Part shown: in pieces, positions 14,971-26,340 of the stretch | Position numbering within the stretch: the first letter of the stretch is position 1 | Layout: each line of letters begins with the position of its first letter | NCBI GenBank assembly: GCA_027306995.1 | Contig: DAHUXS010000017.1 | Coordinates: 1-64,000 of the forward strand | Length of the DNA: 64,000 bases | Direction of reading: 5' to 3' | From: Lysobacter sp. | GTDB lineage: Bacteria > Pseudomonadota > Gammaproteobacteria > Xanthomonadales > Xanthomonadaceae | Notes under the pieces: model-generated | What the model was told of the DNA's origin: nothing | The model's database searches: none | What the model saw: only the letters and a program-made list of their open reading frames with translations | Translations under genes and position numbers: made by a program

Positions 14971-17853
14971 ATGAACGCCGCCATCCTCCCAGAGGCTTCG
15001 GTCCTGCCCACGCAGTGGGCCGGCCTGCGTTCGCACTCGGCGGTCCGCGGCCTGCTGGAATCCCTGCATGCGCTGGTCCCCAAAGACGTGACCCTGGCGC
15101 TGGCCTGGCGCGATGCCCAGGGCAGCAGCGATGTCGAAGCGTTCGGTCCACGCGAGACGTTGGCACGCGGAGCCGCGGTGGATGCGTTGTCCGGCAAGGA
15201 CAACGATGGCCATTGCCTGCAGGCGCGGCTGGACGACAGCGTGCCCTACGTGTTGCTGGCGCATCCGCGCGGGCGGGTGGAAGCGCCGGGATCGGAATGG
15301 ATGGACGTGATCCATTCGGCGATCCACGCGACGCTGACGCGACTGCTGGCCGATTCCCGCGTCCAGGTGCTATCGGAGGCGCATCGCATCCAGCGCGCGC
15401 TGTTCCGCATCTCGGAGTTGTCGCAATCGGGACTCGACCTGCGCACCACGCTCGAGCGCATCCACGACGAAGTGGCGGGACTGATCTACGCCCAGAACAT
15501 CCTGATCATGCTGTGGGATCGCAGCAACGACGAGATCCGCATTCCGTATTTCGTCGACCAGGTCGACCACTGGCCGGTGCACGAGGGCGCGTTGCCGCTC
15601 TCCAGCCTGAAAAACAGCCTGACCGTGCGGATGATGCAGAAGGGCGAGCCGATGATGGGGCCGTCGAGCGCACTGGCGGCGCAATTCGGCATCGCCGAGG
15701 ACGAGGGCATCGGGCCGGCCAGCCTGTCGTGGTTGGGCGTGCCAATGGTGAGCGATGGCGAGGTGCGCGGCGCGGTGGTGGTGCAGAGCTACGATCGCCC
15801 CAATCGCTACACACGCGAATCGGCCGAGGTGCTGGCCTACGTCGCGCAGCATATCGGGATCGTGCTCGATCGCCGCGACGCCAAGGTCGGGCTTGAAGAC
15901 CAGGTGGCGCAGCGCACGCGCGAATTGCGCGACGCCAATGCGATGCTGGAGCTGGAAATCCAGGAGCGCAAGCGCGCCGAACGCCTGCAGGCGGCGCTGT
16001 TCCGCATCAGCGAAATGTCGTCGAGCCAGGGCGACGGCTGGAATTTCTACAGCGGCGTGCACGCCGTGCTCGACGAACTGATCGACAGCCGCAACTTCTT
16101 CATCGCCTTGGTGAGCGAGGATCCCGGCTTCCTCGACTTCGTCTATGTCGCCGACGAACTCGACGATATCCCGGCGCGCGTTTCACGCGGTCGCGGCGTC
16201 GCCGATTATGTCGTCAACAACGGCCGGCCCTTGCTGCTGGATGAAGCGACCCTGCTGCGATTGCAGCGCGATGGCCTGATCGACGTGCGCGGACAGATGG
16301 CGGTGTCGTGGCTGGGCGTGCCGCTGCTGCGCAACGGGATCCCGGTGGGGGTGATGGCGATCCAGAGCTATCGCGACGACGTCCGCTTCGGCGCGCAGGA
16401 CATGGAGTTGTTGTCGTTCGCGGCGCAGCATGTCTCGGTGGCGCTGGAGCGGCGCGGCCTGCTGCAGGAGCTGGAAGGCCACGTCCGCGATCGCACCCGC
16501 GAACTGGCCGAAACCAATCGCACGCTGCTGGCGGAAATCGGCGAACGCATCCGCGTCGAACAACGGTTGCAGTACCAGGCGAGCCACGACGGCCTGACCG
16601 GATTGCCGAATCGCCAGCAGTTGCTCGAACGCCTGCAGCTCAACATGCTGACCTCGCGCGGCTCGGTCGACATGCCGGGATTCGCGGTGCTCTATCTCGA
16701 TCTCGACCAGTTCAAGCTGATCAACGACAGCATGGGCCACGCCGCAGGCGACGAAATGCTGGTGCAGGTGGCCAAGCGCATCCGCGGCCAGCTCGGTCCG
16801 CATGACCTGGTCGCGCGCCTGGGCGGTGATGAATTCGCGGTGCTCGCCGAGCTGGTATCCGGCGTCGACGAGGTCGTCGCGCTGGCCGAACGCATCATCA
16901 AGGCATTCGAGACGCCGATCTTCGTCCACGATCGCGAACTGTTCCCGTCCACCAGCGTCGGCATCGCGATGTGGCGTCCCGGCTACGAGTCGGGCGAGGA
17001 AATCCTGCGCGACGCCGATGCCGCAATGTATCGCGCCAAGGCCAACGGACGTTCACAGGCGATGGTGTTCGACGAGGCGATGCGCGCGGAATCGCTGCGC
17101 CTGCTCGATCTCGAGGCCGACCTCCGGCGTTCGATCAACGCCGACGCCTTCGATGTCCACCTGCAACCGATCGTGCATCTCGGCAATGGTCGCGTCGTTG
17201 GCCACGAGGCGCTGGTGCGCTGGCGCCATGAAACGCAGGGCTTGCTCGCCCCGAGCGCCTTCATCGGTGTCGGCGAGGACAGCGGGCTGGTCCGCGAGAT
17301 CGACTGGCTGGTCTACCGCAAGGTCGCGGAGTGGATGGCGGGATCGCGCACCAAGGGCTATGTGTCGATCAATGTGTCTCCGCTGCATTTCCGTTCGCCG
17401 GAATTCGCCGCGCGCCTGCTGTCGACGCTCGATGCCGCCGGCGCCGATCCGGCGCGCCTGCGCATCGAAGTCACCGAAGCCTCGTTGCTCGAAGACAGCG
17501 GTCGCACCCTGGAGCAGCTCAACCAGCTGAAGTCGCGCGGCGTGCTGGCGATGCTCGACGATTTCGGCACCGGATTCTCCGCGCTGTCCTATCTGCGCAG
17601 TTTCCCCTTCCATGCCCTGAAGATCGATCGCAGCTTCGTGGCTGGATTGCAGGATTCCAGTCGTGGCGAAAGTGAGGCGCTGGTGCGCGCGATCGTGTCG
17701 CTGGCCGATGGCCTCGGCATCGACTGCATCGCCGAAGGGGTGGAAACCCGCCAGCAGCGCGAATGCCTGCGCGAGGAAGGTTGCCAGTACGGGCAGGGTT
17801 TCCTGTTCGGCCGGCCACAGGCGTTGACTGCGCTCGGCACGAAGAACGGATGA
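14971..17853 (+). CDS. GAF-GAF-GGDEF-EAL cyclic-di-GMP signalling protein
   Basis: 960-residue cytoplasmic protein. Two GAF-like sensor regions (about 130-305 and 340-510) share a repeated RISELSQS/RISEMSSSQ start and each ends in a heptad-like connecting helix (QRTRELRDANAML; RDRTRELAETNRTLL). A GGDEF diguanylate cyclase domain follows with an intact GGDEF motif at residues 618-622. An EAL phosphodiesterase domain has EAL at 746-748 and the DDFGTG loop. The inhibitory RxxD site before GGDEF reads GPHD, so product feedback is probably lost. No membrane segment is seen. It diverges from the sigma gene; the ATG at 14971 is favoured by the loss of conserved sequence upstream. Confidence 0.93.
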   Translation: MNAAILPEASVLPTQWAGLRSHSAVRGLLESLHALVPKDVTLALAWRDAQGSSDVEAFGPRETLARGAAVDALSGKDNDGHCLQARLDDSVPYVLLAHPRGRVEAPGSEWMDVIHSAIHATLTRLLADSRVQVLSEAHRIQRALFRISELSQSGLDLRTTLERIHDEVAGLIYAQNILIMLWDRSNDEIRIPYFVDQVDHWPVHEGALPLSSLKNSLTVRMMQKGEPMMGPSSALAAQFGIAEDEGIGPASLSWLGVPMVSDGEVRGAVVVQSYDRPNRYTRESAEVLAYVAQHIGIVLDRRDAKVGLEDQVAQRTRELRDANAMLELEIQERKRAERLQAALFRISEMSSSQGDGWNFYSGVHAVLDELIDSRNFFIALVSEDPGFLDFVYVADELDDIPARVSRGRGVADYVVNNGRPLLLDEATLLRLQRDGLIDVRGQMAVSWLGVPLLRNGIPVGVMAIQSYRDDVRFGAQDMELLSFAAQHVSVALERRGLLQELEGHVRDRTRELAETNRTLLAEIGERIRVEQRLQYQASHDGLTGLPNRQQLLERLQLNMLTSRGSVDMPGFAVLYLDLDQFKLINDSMGHAAGDEMLVQVAKRIRGQLGPHDLVARLGGDEFAVLAELVSGVDEVVALAERIIKAFETPIFVHDRELFPSTSVGIAMWRPGYESGEEILRDADAAMYRAKANGRSQAMVFDEAMRAESLRLLDLEADLRRSINADAFDVHLQPIVHLGNGRVVGHEALVRWRHETQGLLAPSAFIGVGEDSGLVREIDWLVYRKVAEWMAGSRTKGYVSINVSPLHFRSPEFAARLLSTLDAAGADPARLRIEVTEASLLEDSGRTLEQLNQLKSRGVLAMLDDFGTGFSALSYLRSFPFHALKIDRSFVAGLQDSSRGESEALVRAIVSLADGLGIDCIAEGVETRQQRECLREEGCQYGQGFLFGRPQALTALGTKNG

Positions 17854-17854
17854 C

Positions 17855-19288
17855 TCAGGATTTGATGACGAGCAGCCTGCGCTCGGTCATGTCCTCGATG
17901 GCGTAACGCACGCCTTCGCGTCCCAGTCCTGATGCTTTGACGCCGCCATAGGGCATGTTGTCGACGCGGAAGCTCGGTACGTCGCCGACGATCACGCCAC
18001 CGACTTCGAGACGATCCCAGGCGCGCATGGCGTGGTCGAGGCGGGCGGTGAACACGCCGGCCTGCAGCCCGAAATCGCTGGCGTTGGCGCGGTCGAGGAC
18101 GTCGTCGAAATCGCCGAAGGTTTCGAGCATCGCCACCGGACCGAAGGCTTCGCGCTTGTAGAGGTCGCAGCCGTGCGGCACGTCTTCGAGCAGGGTGGCC
18201 GCGATCATCCGGCCATTGCGCTTGCCGCCGGCGAGCCGCTTGGCGCCGCGTTTCACAGCGTCGTCGATCCAGGATTCGATGCGGTCGGCGGCGCCGTCAT
18301 CGACCACCGGGCCGATGAAGGTGCGTTCGTCGCGTGGATCGCCCATCTTCAAGCCCTTCACCGCTTCCGTGAGTTTCTTGCGCAGCGGCTTGGCGATGTC
18401 CTTGTGGACGAAGATGCGCTGCACGCTGATGCAACTCTGGCCGCTCTGGTAATAGGCACCGAAGACCAGGCGCCGCACCACGGCATCGAGATCGATGCCG
18501 GGATCGGCGTCGACGATGCAGGCGGCATTGCCGCCGAGTTCCAGCACCACTTTCTTGCGCCCCGCGCGCGCCTTCAGGTCCCAACCGATCAGGCCGCCGG
18601 TGAACGACAGCAGGGCGATGCGTGGATCCTCGACCAGCAGACCGGCGTCGTCGTTGGAGCAGGGCAGGATCGAGAACGCGCCTTTCGGCAGGTCGGTTTC
18701 CGCCAGGACCTCGCCGATGATCAGCGCGCCGATCGGAGTCTTGGGCGCCGGTTTCAGCACGAACGGACAGCCCGCGGCGATTGCCGGCGCGACCTTGTGC
18801 GCAACGAGGTTCAGCGGGAAATTGAAGGGCGTGATGAAGGCGCAGGCGCCGATCGGCACCCGCTTGACCATGCCGCGATAGCCACGCGCGCGTTCGGACA
18901 CGTCGAGCTCGATCACTTCGCCATCGCCGCGCGTGGCTTCACCGGCAGCGATCCGGAAGGTATCGATCAGGCGCAGCACTTCGCCGCGGGCGTCGTGGAT
19001 TGGCTTGCCCGCTTCGATGCACAGGGCGAGCGCCAGTTCTTCCTGGCGTTCCTGGAAGCGGCGCACGCAATGTTCCAGCACGTCGCGGCGCGCGTCCGGC
19101 GGGAACGCGGCCATCGCCTCGCGCGCCTTGTGCGCGGACACGATGCCCTTGCGCACCGTCGCGGCATCGGCGAAGGCGACGCGCGTGGCGCGCTTGCCGG
19201 AATATTTGTCCAGCACCTCCAGGTCGGTATTGGCGGCGACCGGGCGATTGGCGAGGTAGTAGGGATACGACTTCCGCAGCATGGTCAT
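17855..19288 (-). CDS. NAD(P)-dependent aldehyde dehydrogenase
   Basis: 477-residue aldehyde dehydrogenase. The [12 protein letters not shown] segment follows the cofactor fold, the base Glu is in [12 protein letters not shown], and the nucleophile Cys is in [13 protein letters not shown]. The pattern ([39 protein letters not shown]) resembles lactaldehyde / phosphonoacetaldehyde / non-phosphorylating glyceraldehyde-type dehydrogenases, but I cannot name the substrate. The start overlaps the xseA stop (ATGA), so the two are co-transcribed, an unexpected pairing. The stop lies one base from the stop of the convergent GGDEF-EAL gene. Confidence 0.9.
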   Translation of the reverse strand: MTMLRKSYPYYLANRPVAANTDLEVLDKYSGKRATRVAFADAATVRKGIVSAHKAREAMAAFPPDARRDVLEHCVRRFQERQEELALALCIEAGKPIHDARGEVLRLIDTFRIAAGEATRGDGEVIELDVSERARGYRGMVKRVPIGACAFITPFNFPLNLVAHKVAPAIAAGCPFVLKPAPKTPIGALIIGEVLAETDLPKGAFSILPCSNDDAGLLVEDPRIALLSFTGGLIGWDLKARAGRKKVVLELGGNAACIVDADPGIDLDAVVRRLVFGAYYQSGQSCISVQRIFVHKDIAKPLRKKLTEAVKGLKMGDPRDERTFIGPVVDDGAADRIESWIDDAVKRGAKRLAGGKRNGRMIAATLLEDVPHGCDLYKREAFGPVAMLETFGDFDDVLDRANASDFGLQAGVFTARLDHAMRAWDRLEVGGVIVGDVPSFRVDNMPYGGVKASGLGREGVRYAIEDMTERRLLVIKS

Positions 19289-20640
19289 GACTCCGTGGCT
19301 GGGGGAAGGATGGCGTCGACCTGCAGTGCGAGCTCGCCATCATGCAGGCGGGCACGGATGCGATCTCCCGGCGACACTTGCGCGACCGATTGCACGGGAA
19401 CGCCTGTCTCATCGCTGAGGATGGCGTAGCCGCGGGCCACGGTGGCCAGGGGACTGACAGCGTGCAGGGCGCGCACCGCAGAGCGCAGGCGCAGGGTTTC
19501 CTGTTGCAACTGGCGGGCGACCGCCAGCCGTGGGCGCTGGCCGATCGCAGCGAGGCGTTCTCGCAGGTGTTGCAGGCGCAGTTGCGGGTGGCGCGCGCGC
19601 AACACCGCCTGGGCGTGACGCAGCCGCGCGCGATCGCGTTCGCTAGAACGCTGCCAGGCCGCGTTCAAGCGCTGGCCGAGTTGCAGCTGGCGCAATGCCA
19701 GCGCGTGCAGGCGTGCCGCCGGTTTCTGCGCATCGAGTTTCAGCCAGGCGCGGTCGAGCCGTTGTGCGAGATCGCGCAAGCGTTGTTGCTGGCGTTCGCG
19801 CAGGCGACGTTCCAGCGAGGCCAATCGTCGCTGCAGGTCGCCACGATCCAGGCTCAGCAGTTCCGCCGCAGCCGAAGGCGTAGCGGCGCGGACATCGGCG
19901 GCGAAATCGGCGAGGCTGACATCGCTCTCGTGACCGACCGCCGAGACCACCGGCACCGCACTCGCGGCGATCGCGCGCGCCAGCACTTCCTCGTTGAAAG
20001 CCCAGAGGTCTTCCAGCGAACCGCCGCCACGGGTCACGAGCAAGGCGTCGTAGCGTCCGCTTTCGCCGGCGCGCTTCACCGTGTCGGCGATCTGCGCGGC
20101 CGCGCCGGTGCCTTGCACCGGTACCGGCAGGATCTCCACCGGCAACAAGGGGAAACGCCGACCGAGCACGCTCAGCACGTCATGGACGGCGGCACCGCCG
20201 GGCGAGGTGATCACGCCGAGCCGGCGCACGAAGCGCGGCAGCGGGCGCTTGCGCGACTGGTCGAACAATCCTTCGGCTTGCAGCTTCTGGCGGAGTTCCT
20301 CGAAGGCACGGCGCAGCGCGCCTTCGCCGGCTTCTTCCAGCGAATCGAGGATCAGCTGGTAGTCGCCGCGCGCCTCGTACAGGGTGAGGCGGCCGCGCGC
20401 CAGCACCATCAGGCCTTCGCGCGGCTGGAAGCGCAGCCATTGGCTCTTGGGCCGGAACAGCGCGCAACGAATCTGGGCGCGGGCATCCTTCAGGGTGAAA
20501 TAGAGATGGCCGGAGGCGGGGCGCGAGACGTTGCCGAGCTCGCCCTCGACGTTCACCATCGGGAATGTGTCTTCCAGCAGGTTGCGCGCCAGCGTGTTGA
20601 GCTGGCTGGGTGTGAGGACATCATCGCGGCGGTCATCCAT
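19285..20640 (-). CDS. xseA: exodeoxyribonuclease VII large subunit
   Basis: 451-residue catalytic subunit of the bidirectional single-strand exonuclease ExoVII (E. coli 456). The N-terminal OB-fold ([24 protein letters not shown]) and the catalytic region ([50 protein letters not shown]) are diagnostic, followed by a long Arg/Leu/Gln-rich coiled coil. The ATG at 20640 ([15 protein letters not shown]) matches the family start. A TATCCT hexamer ends 7 nt upstream, suggesting a leaderless message. The small subunit xseB is not nearby. Confidence 0.96.
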   Translation of the reverse strand: MDDRRDDVLTPSQLNTLARNLLEDTFPMVNVEGELGNVSRPASGHLYFTLKDARAQIRCALFRPKSQWLRFQPREGLMVLARGRLTLYEARGDYQLILDSLEEAGEGALRRAFEELRQKLQAEGLFDQSRKRPLPRFVRRLGVITSPGGAAVHDVLSVLGRRFPLLPVEILPVPVQGTGAAAQIADTVKRAGESGRYDALLVTRGGGSLEDLWAFNEEVLARAIAASAVPVVSAVGHESDVSLADFAADVRAATPSAAAELLSLDRGDLQRRLASLERRLRERQQQRLRDLAQRLDRAWLKLDAQKPAARLHALALRQLQLGQRLNAAWQRSSERDRARLRHAQAVLRARHPQLRLQHLRERLAAIGQRPRLAVARQLQQETLRLRSAVRALHAVSPLATVARGYAILSDETGVPVQSVAQVSPGDRIRARLHDGELALQVDAILPPATES

Positions 20641-20647
20641 CCACGTC

Positions 20648-20681
20648 AGGATAACGGTCGCCCGCCACGGACAGGTAAAAT
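20648..20681. promoter_or_regulatory. divergent xseA/ispG promoters, both with -10 placed for leaderless mRNA
   Basis: Minus strand: TATCCT (20648-20653) ends 7 nt before the xseA ATG. Plus strand: TAAAAT (20676-20681) ends 7 nt before the ispG ATG. The two point away from each other, so each -10 falls roughly where the other promoter's -35 would lie. The whole regulatory region is under 50 bp. Confidence 0.45.
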
Positions 20682-20688
20682 CGCCGTC

Positions 20689-21925
<1,237 letters not shown>

Positions 21926-21945
<20 letters not shown>

Positions 21946-22618
21946 TCCCGCGCAAGTCGACGCGGGCGCGTTGGCGTTCCTGCGCCGCAACGGTCGACGG
22001 ATCGCGCTGTTGTTCATCGCGGTCCTGCTGCCGCTGTGGGGCTTCGGCGAGTTGGCGGAAGACGTCGGCGAGGGTCGCGATTTCGGCTTCGACCGCCCGA
22101 TCCTCGAATGGCTGCACGCACATCACACGCCGATGTTCGATCAATTGGCGCTGCTGTTTTCCCGACTCGGCTACCAGTACGGCGTCATTCCGTTCGACAT
22201 CGTTCTGGTGGCATGGTTGTTGTACCGCCGTCACAAGCGTGATGCAGTGTTCGCGGCAACGGCGTTCATCGGCTCGGCGCTGATCAACATCGCCGCCAAG
22301 CATTACTACGGGCGCGCGCGGCCATCGCTATGGCAATCGCTGGCGCCGGAAACCACCTTCAGCTTTCCCAGTGGCCACGCCATGGGGTCGATGACGCTGG
22401 CCACGGTCCTGGTGTTGCTGGCGTGGCGCACGCGCTGGCGTTGGCCGGTCGCCGCGGTCTCGGCGTTGTTCGTGCTCGCGGTCGGGGCGTCGCGCCCCTA
22501 CCTTGGCGTGCACTATCCCAGCGATGTCCTCGCCGGATGGGCCGCGGCGCTGGCCTGGGTCGTCGGCGTCTACGTGACGATGTTCGGCCTTCGGGCCGCT
22601 CAGCGTTTCGGCAGGTAA
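21926..22618 (+). CDS. PAP2-family membrane phosphatase
   Basis: 230-residue integral membrane phosphatase with about five or six helices. The three PAP2 signature motifs are present: [17 protein letters not shown] and [17 protein letters not shown], giving the catalytic His pair and phosphate-binding Arg/Ser. Members dephosphorylate undecaprenyl diphosphate, phosphatidylglycerophosphate or related lipids at the outer face of the inner membrane. It overlaps the end of ispG (isoprenoid precursor synthesis), so undecaprenyl-diphosphate recycling is attractive but unproven. An alternative ATG at 21905 would add 7 residues. Confidence 0.88.
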
Positions 22619-23163
22619 TCCGCCGGCAGCGGCGTGTCGGGCGTTTCGCCCACCCACATGATCGAGACGATCCACCAGCGCTTGCCGTCGAACAGCAATT
22701 GCAGGCTGTTGATGCCGCGTTCGTGGTAGTCGCCCTTGTCGGTGCGGCCATCGTAGGTGCTGAACACTTGCGCCATGTTGCCGAAGCGGTCGGTCTTGCG
22801 CGCCAGTTCGCGCTCGTGGAAACCGTCGCGTTCGATCAGCGCGCTGGAAGTCGCGACGTAATCGTTCACCGTCATCCAGCGCATGCGCACCGCGCCTTCC
22901 TTGGTCTTGCGCGTCGGGATCATGCGCGCTTCGGGCACGAACAGCGAACGCATGCGGTTCCAGTCGCGCGCTTTGCCCGGCGGCCCGGAAATCACGTCGT
23001 AGAGCGCGGCCATGATCGAATCCATGCTGGCGACGTCGGCGGGCGCCGCCGCCGGCATGCTGGTGTTGAGCGGGATGTCGGTGGTCATCGCCGGTGGCGT
23101 CGTTTGCGCCGCGAGCGGCGTGGCGATGGACAGGGCGAGCAGGGCAGGCAGCAAATAGCGCAT
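22600..23163 (-). CDS. exported SnoaL/NTF2-like protein
   Basis: 187 residues with a signal peptide (MRYLLPALLALSIATPLAAQ). The mature part resembles the NTF2/SnoaL fold: MAALYDVISGPPGKARDW, then MRSLFVPEARMI and MTVNDYVATSSALIERDGFHE, with a final strand set GKRWWIVSIMW. Such proteins are small pocketed folds with varied or no catalytic role. It overlaps the convergent PAP2 gene by 19 bp at the 3' end and follows the DUF5694-type gene by 24 nt in the same direction. Confidence 0.8.
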   Translation of the reverse strand: MRYLLPALLALSIATPLAAQTTPPAMTTDIPLNTSMPAAAPADVASMDSIMAALYDVISGPPGKARDWNRMRSLFVPEARMIPTRKTKEGAVRMRWMTVNDYVATSSALIERDGFHERELARKTDRFGNMAQVFSTYDGRTDKGDYHERGINSLQLLFDGKRWWIVSIMWVGETPDTPLPADYLPKR

Positions 23164-23187
23164 GACGGACTCCTTGAAGGGACGTGA

Positions 23188-24255
23188 TTACTTCAGGACG
23201 GTTTCGGCATCGACGATGTCGACGCCTTGCATCTGGCCGAGGAACGTGTCGAACCACGGTTTGTGGGAACTGCCGACGATCGACAACACGCGCGCGCCCG
23301 GGTGGTAGGCGAACGCGGCGCGGATGTTGGCGACCATGCGCAGGTTGCGGGTTTCCCAGCCGGCCACGTAGAGGCGGCCGAAATGCTGCGGGGAGGGATC
23401 GCGCAGCGCGCCGCCGAAATCGGCATCGATCGCCAGGTGTTGATAACCGGGCTGGTTGACGAAGCGATAGAGCGTGAGCATGTCGTCGCTTTTCGCCAGC
23501 GCGTCTTGTCGCTCGCGCGCCTGCAGGGCTTCCTTCGATGCGGTGCCCCAGGCGGCCATGATCGCCTTTTCGTAGGCAGCTTCGTCATCGATCTCGATGT
23601 TGTCGCCGGTGTGGTCGTCGGTCGAATACAGGCGCTGCAACCCGAGCCGTGCAGCCAATGCCGCGGCGACCAGGTAGTTTTCGTTGTTGCGCGTGGTCAG
23701 CGTGTCGAGCTTCTTCGCGAGTTCGCCATCGATGCCATCACCGCTGCGGCGCTCCGCTTTCGACAGTTGCAGCCATTGCACCACGGCGGAGGGGTCGTCG
23801 CCGGCGGCGAGGAACACGCTGGCGAGATGACGACGCTGTGCGGCGGTCGGGTTCTGCGGCCAGTGTTTGAGAAGGGTCTTCTGCTCGGCGATCGCGGCGG
23901 GCACGTCGAGTCCGGTCGCGGCTTTTGCCGCTGCCGTGCTGCGGCAATAGGGGCCGATGTCCTTCGGGCTATAGATCGCGGGATGACGGGCGATCAGGTC
24001 GCATTGTTCGCCGGGCAACGATTCGATGGTGATGATGTCGGGGCGATACGCCGCCAGGCGATCCAGCACTGGTTGCAGCGATTCCGCCTTGAAATCCTTG
24101 GGCATGCCCGAGAGATGCGCGGAACCCAGCACCAGCACCTGGGTGCGCGGCGCCGGCATGCCGGCGTCGAGTTTCGAGATATCGACTTGTTGCGCGTTGG
24201 CGAGCGAACCGGCGCCGGCCAGCGCGATGGCGATGGCAAGGGGGAAAAGACGCAT
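23188..24255 (-). CDS. exported DUF5694-type (TraB/Tiki-like) protein
   Basis: 355 residues with a signal peptide (MRLFPLAIAIALAGAGSLANAQ). The N-terminal block VLVLGSAHLSGMPKDF, the Glu of IITIESLPGEQCD and the C-terminal block SIVGSSHKPWFDTFLG give the GxxH...E...GxxH layout of the TraB/Tiki superfamily. The middle is helical. I read it as DUF5694 by pattern. No substrate is known for that group. It is transcribed with the SnoaL-like gene downstream. The second of three Tiki-like proteins in this window. Confidence 0.78.
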   Translation of the reverse strand: MRLFPLAIAIALAGAGSLANAQQVDISKLDAGMPAPRTQVLVLGSAHLSGMPKDFKAESLQPVLDRLAAYRPDIITIESLPGEQCDLIARHPAIYSPKDIGPYCRSTAAAKAATGLDVPAAIAEQKTLLKHWPQNPTAAQRRHLASVFLAAGDDPSAVVQWLQLSKAERRSGDGIDGELAKKLDTLTTRNNENYLVAAALAARLGLQRLYSTDDHTGDNIEIDDEAAYEKAIMAAWGTASKEALQARERQDALAKSDDMLTLYRFVNQPGYQHLAIDADFGGALRDPSPQHFGRLYVAGWETRNLRMVANIRAAFAYHPGARVLSIVGSSHKPWFDTFLGQMQGVDIVDAETVLK

Positions 24256-24347
24256 GCAGAACGATTTCCGTATCGGGACCAGGCGACCTTACGCCAGAAC
24301 CGTGTAGTGCCCCCGTGCCATTGGTCATCCGCGCGATGGCGTCGCGC

Positions 24348-25304
24348 TCAACGTCCGGCTTCGGCGGCTTCGCTCGCGGCGTTGCTGCGGTTGAGGCGCG
24401 CGAGCTGTGCCTCGCGATGGGCGATGTAGGCGGTCGAGGCGAAGATGATACCCGCGCCGAGCAGCGTCCAGCGGTCGACGTGTTCGTCGAACAACAGCCA
24501 GCCGGCGATCGTCACCACCACCAGTTGCACGAAACTGATCGGCGTCAGCGCCGAGACTTCGCCGAGCTTGAGCGCGCGCGTCCACATCACCTGGCCAACG
24601 GTGCCGAGCACGCCGGTCAGCGCCAGCCACAACCAGGTGATGCCCTGCGGCCAGTGCCACTGGAACAACGCGGCGACCAGCGACATCGGCACCCACAGCA
24701 TGTAGGTCCAGAACACGATGGTGTCGGGGCTGTCCGTGGTGGAAAGCTCCTTTATCTGGATGGCGACGATCGCGCTGGTGATGGCTGCGGCCACCGCCAC
24801 CAGCGATCCGAGGGTGAACGTGTGCGAGAACGGACGCACGATCACCAGCATGCCGATGAAACCGATGGCGACGGCGAGCCAGCGACGTATGCGCACGACT
24901 TCGCCCAGCATCAGCACGGCGGCAATCGTGACGAAGATGGGCGACGAATACGCCAGTGCGATCGCCTGCGACAGCGGCAGGTTGGCGATCGACCAGAAGC
25001 CGAGGAACATCCCGATCATGCCGATCAGTGCGCGCACGCCGTAGCGCGACAACCGGGTGGTGTGCACGGTCTTGCGGAATGTCGCGCGCGGGTCGGGTGT
25101 CCGCAATGCGGGGCCGAGCAGCAGCGGCAGCAATGCGATCAGCCCGAAGAAATTGCGGAAGAAGGCGATTTCCAGCGTCGATTCGGTCTTCGAGGCGAGT
25201 CGGATCGTCACCGCCATCAGGCCGAAACCGACGGTGCTGAGCAGCATGTAGAGTGCCGCGCGTAGCAGGGGCGGGCGTTGCTGTGGTGGCGTGGTGACGC
25301 TCAC
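24348..25304 (-). CDS. DMT-superfamily (EamA/RhaT) transporter
   Basis: 318-residue inner-membrane protein with about ten hydrophobic segments in two EamA repeats (LLRAALYMLLSTVGFGLMAV...; second half from LGSLVAVAAAITSAIVAI). The family exports amino acids, metabolites or drugs, or imports small compounds; no substrate can be given. The GTG at 25304 is chosen because murB ends 10 nt upstream and a GGTGAG ribosome-binding site precedes it; the open frame extending into murB lacks hydrophobic character. It is co-transcribed with murB and pyrD. Confidence 0.85.
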   Translation of the reverse strand: MSVTTPPQQRPPLLRAALYMLLSTVGFGLMAVTIRLASKTESTLEIAFFRNFFGLIALLPLLLGPALRTPDPRATFRKTVHTTRLSRYGVRALIGMIGMFLGFWSIANLPLSQAIALAYSSPIFVTIAAVLMLGEVVRIRRWLAVAIGFIGMLVIVRPFSHTFTLGSLVAVAAAITSAIVAIQIKELSTTDSPDTIVFWTYMLWVPMSLVAALFQWHWPQGITWLWLALTGVLGTVGQVMWTRALKLGEVSALTPISFVQLVVVTIAGWLLFDEHVDRWTLLGAGIIFASTAYIAHREAQLARLNRSNAASEAAEAGR

Positions 25305-25314
25305 TCGTTCGTGC

Positions 25315-26340
25315 TCACCAGCTCGCGCCGATGATGCGGGGTTCCGGTTCGATCGCGACGCCGAAGCGTTCCTGCACTGACGCGGCGATACGTCGCGCGA
25401 GATCGAGCAGTTGCGCGCCGCTGGCGTTGCCGTGGTTGACCAGCACCAGTGCGTGCCCGGCGGAGACGCCGGCGTCGCCGTCACGATGGCCTTTCCAGCC
25501 GCAGCGATCGATCAGCCACGCCGCGGACAATTTGCGGTGGTCGGATGAGCCGGCGGGAAAGATCGGGAGATCGGGGTATTCGCTGCGCAGTGCATCGGCG
25601 AAGTCGCTCGCCACGATCGGATTCTTGAAGAAGCTGCCGGCATTGCCGATCACGGCAGGGTCGGGCAGCTTGCGGCGACGGATGCGGATCACCGCCGAGG
25701 CGACATCGTCCGCGGTTGGTGCGGCGATCGCCATCGTGGCCAGCTCCTCGCGGATACCAGCGTAGTCCAGTCGCAATCGCGGCTGGCGATCGAGGCGGAA
25801 TTCCACCGAGGTCACCACGTAGCGATCGGGTTCGTGCTTGAAGCGGCTGTCGCGATAGGTGAAGGCGCAGTCGGCGGCGGCGAAGCGCAGCCAGTGCGCA
25901 TCGCGGCGATCCCAGGCATCGACAGTGATGATCCGTTCCATCACTTCGACGCCATAGGCGCCGATGTTCTGAATCGGCGAAGCACCGACCGTGCCGGGAA
26001 TCAGCGACAGGTTCTCCAGTCCGGACCAGCCGCGCTGCAGCGTCGCCATCACGAAGTCGTGCCAGACCGCGCCGGCGCCGCAACGCACGTCGACGTGGTC
26101 GTCGTTTTCCGCGATCACCGTGATGTCGTCGTTGGCGAGTTCGAGCACGGCATCGGGGGCCGCGACCAGCAACAGGTTGCTGCCGCCACCGAGCACCAAC
26201 GCATCCGGCGCCATCGCCAGTGCGTCCGGTAGCTGCATGGAATCGCTGACGCGCAACGCCAGCGGCGTGACGACGTCGATTCCGAAGGTGTTGCGCGTGC
26301 GCAGCGATTGCGCGCGGGTGACCTGCAAGCCGTCGCTCAT
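25315..26340 (-). CDS. murB: UDP-N-acetylenolpyruvoylglucosamine reductase
   Basis: 341-residue FAD enzyme reducing UDP-GlcNAc-enolpyruvate to UDP-MurNAc in peptidoglycan synthesis (type I, E. coli-like length 342). The FAD-binding N-terminus starts [16 protein letters not shown] and includes [11 protein letters not shown]; the middle has [19 protein letters not shown]; the active-site region has [12 protein letters not shown] and the C-terminal [13 protein letters not shown] and [12 protein letters not shown]. The start overlaps the pyrD stop (ATGA). Confidence 0.97.
   Translation of the reverse strand: MSDGLQVTRAQSLRTRNTFGIDVVTPLALRVSDSMQLPDALAMAPDALVLGGGSNLLLVAAPDAVLELANDDITVIAENDDHVDVRCGAGAVWHDFVMATLQRGWSGLENLSLIPGTVGASPIQNIGAYGVEVMERIITVDAWDRRDAHWLRFAAADCAFTYRDSRFKHEPDRYVVTSVEFRLDRQPRLRLDYAGIREELATMAIAAPTADDVASAVIRIRRRKLPDPAVIGNAGSFFKNPIVASDFADALRSEYPDLPIFPAGSSDHRKLSAAWLIDRCGWKGHRDGDAGVSAGHALVLVNHGNASGAQLLDLARRIAASVQERFGVAIEPEPRIIGASW

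Noticed and set aside
18032-19429. 465-codon open frame antisense to the aldehyde dehydrogenase and xseA end
   Set aside because: Spans two genes on the other strand and has no family signature; a GC-frame artefact.
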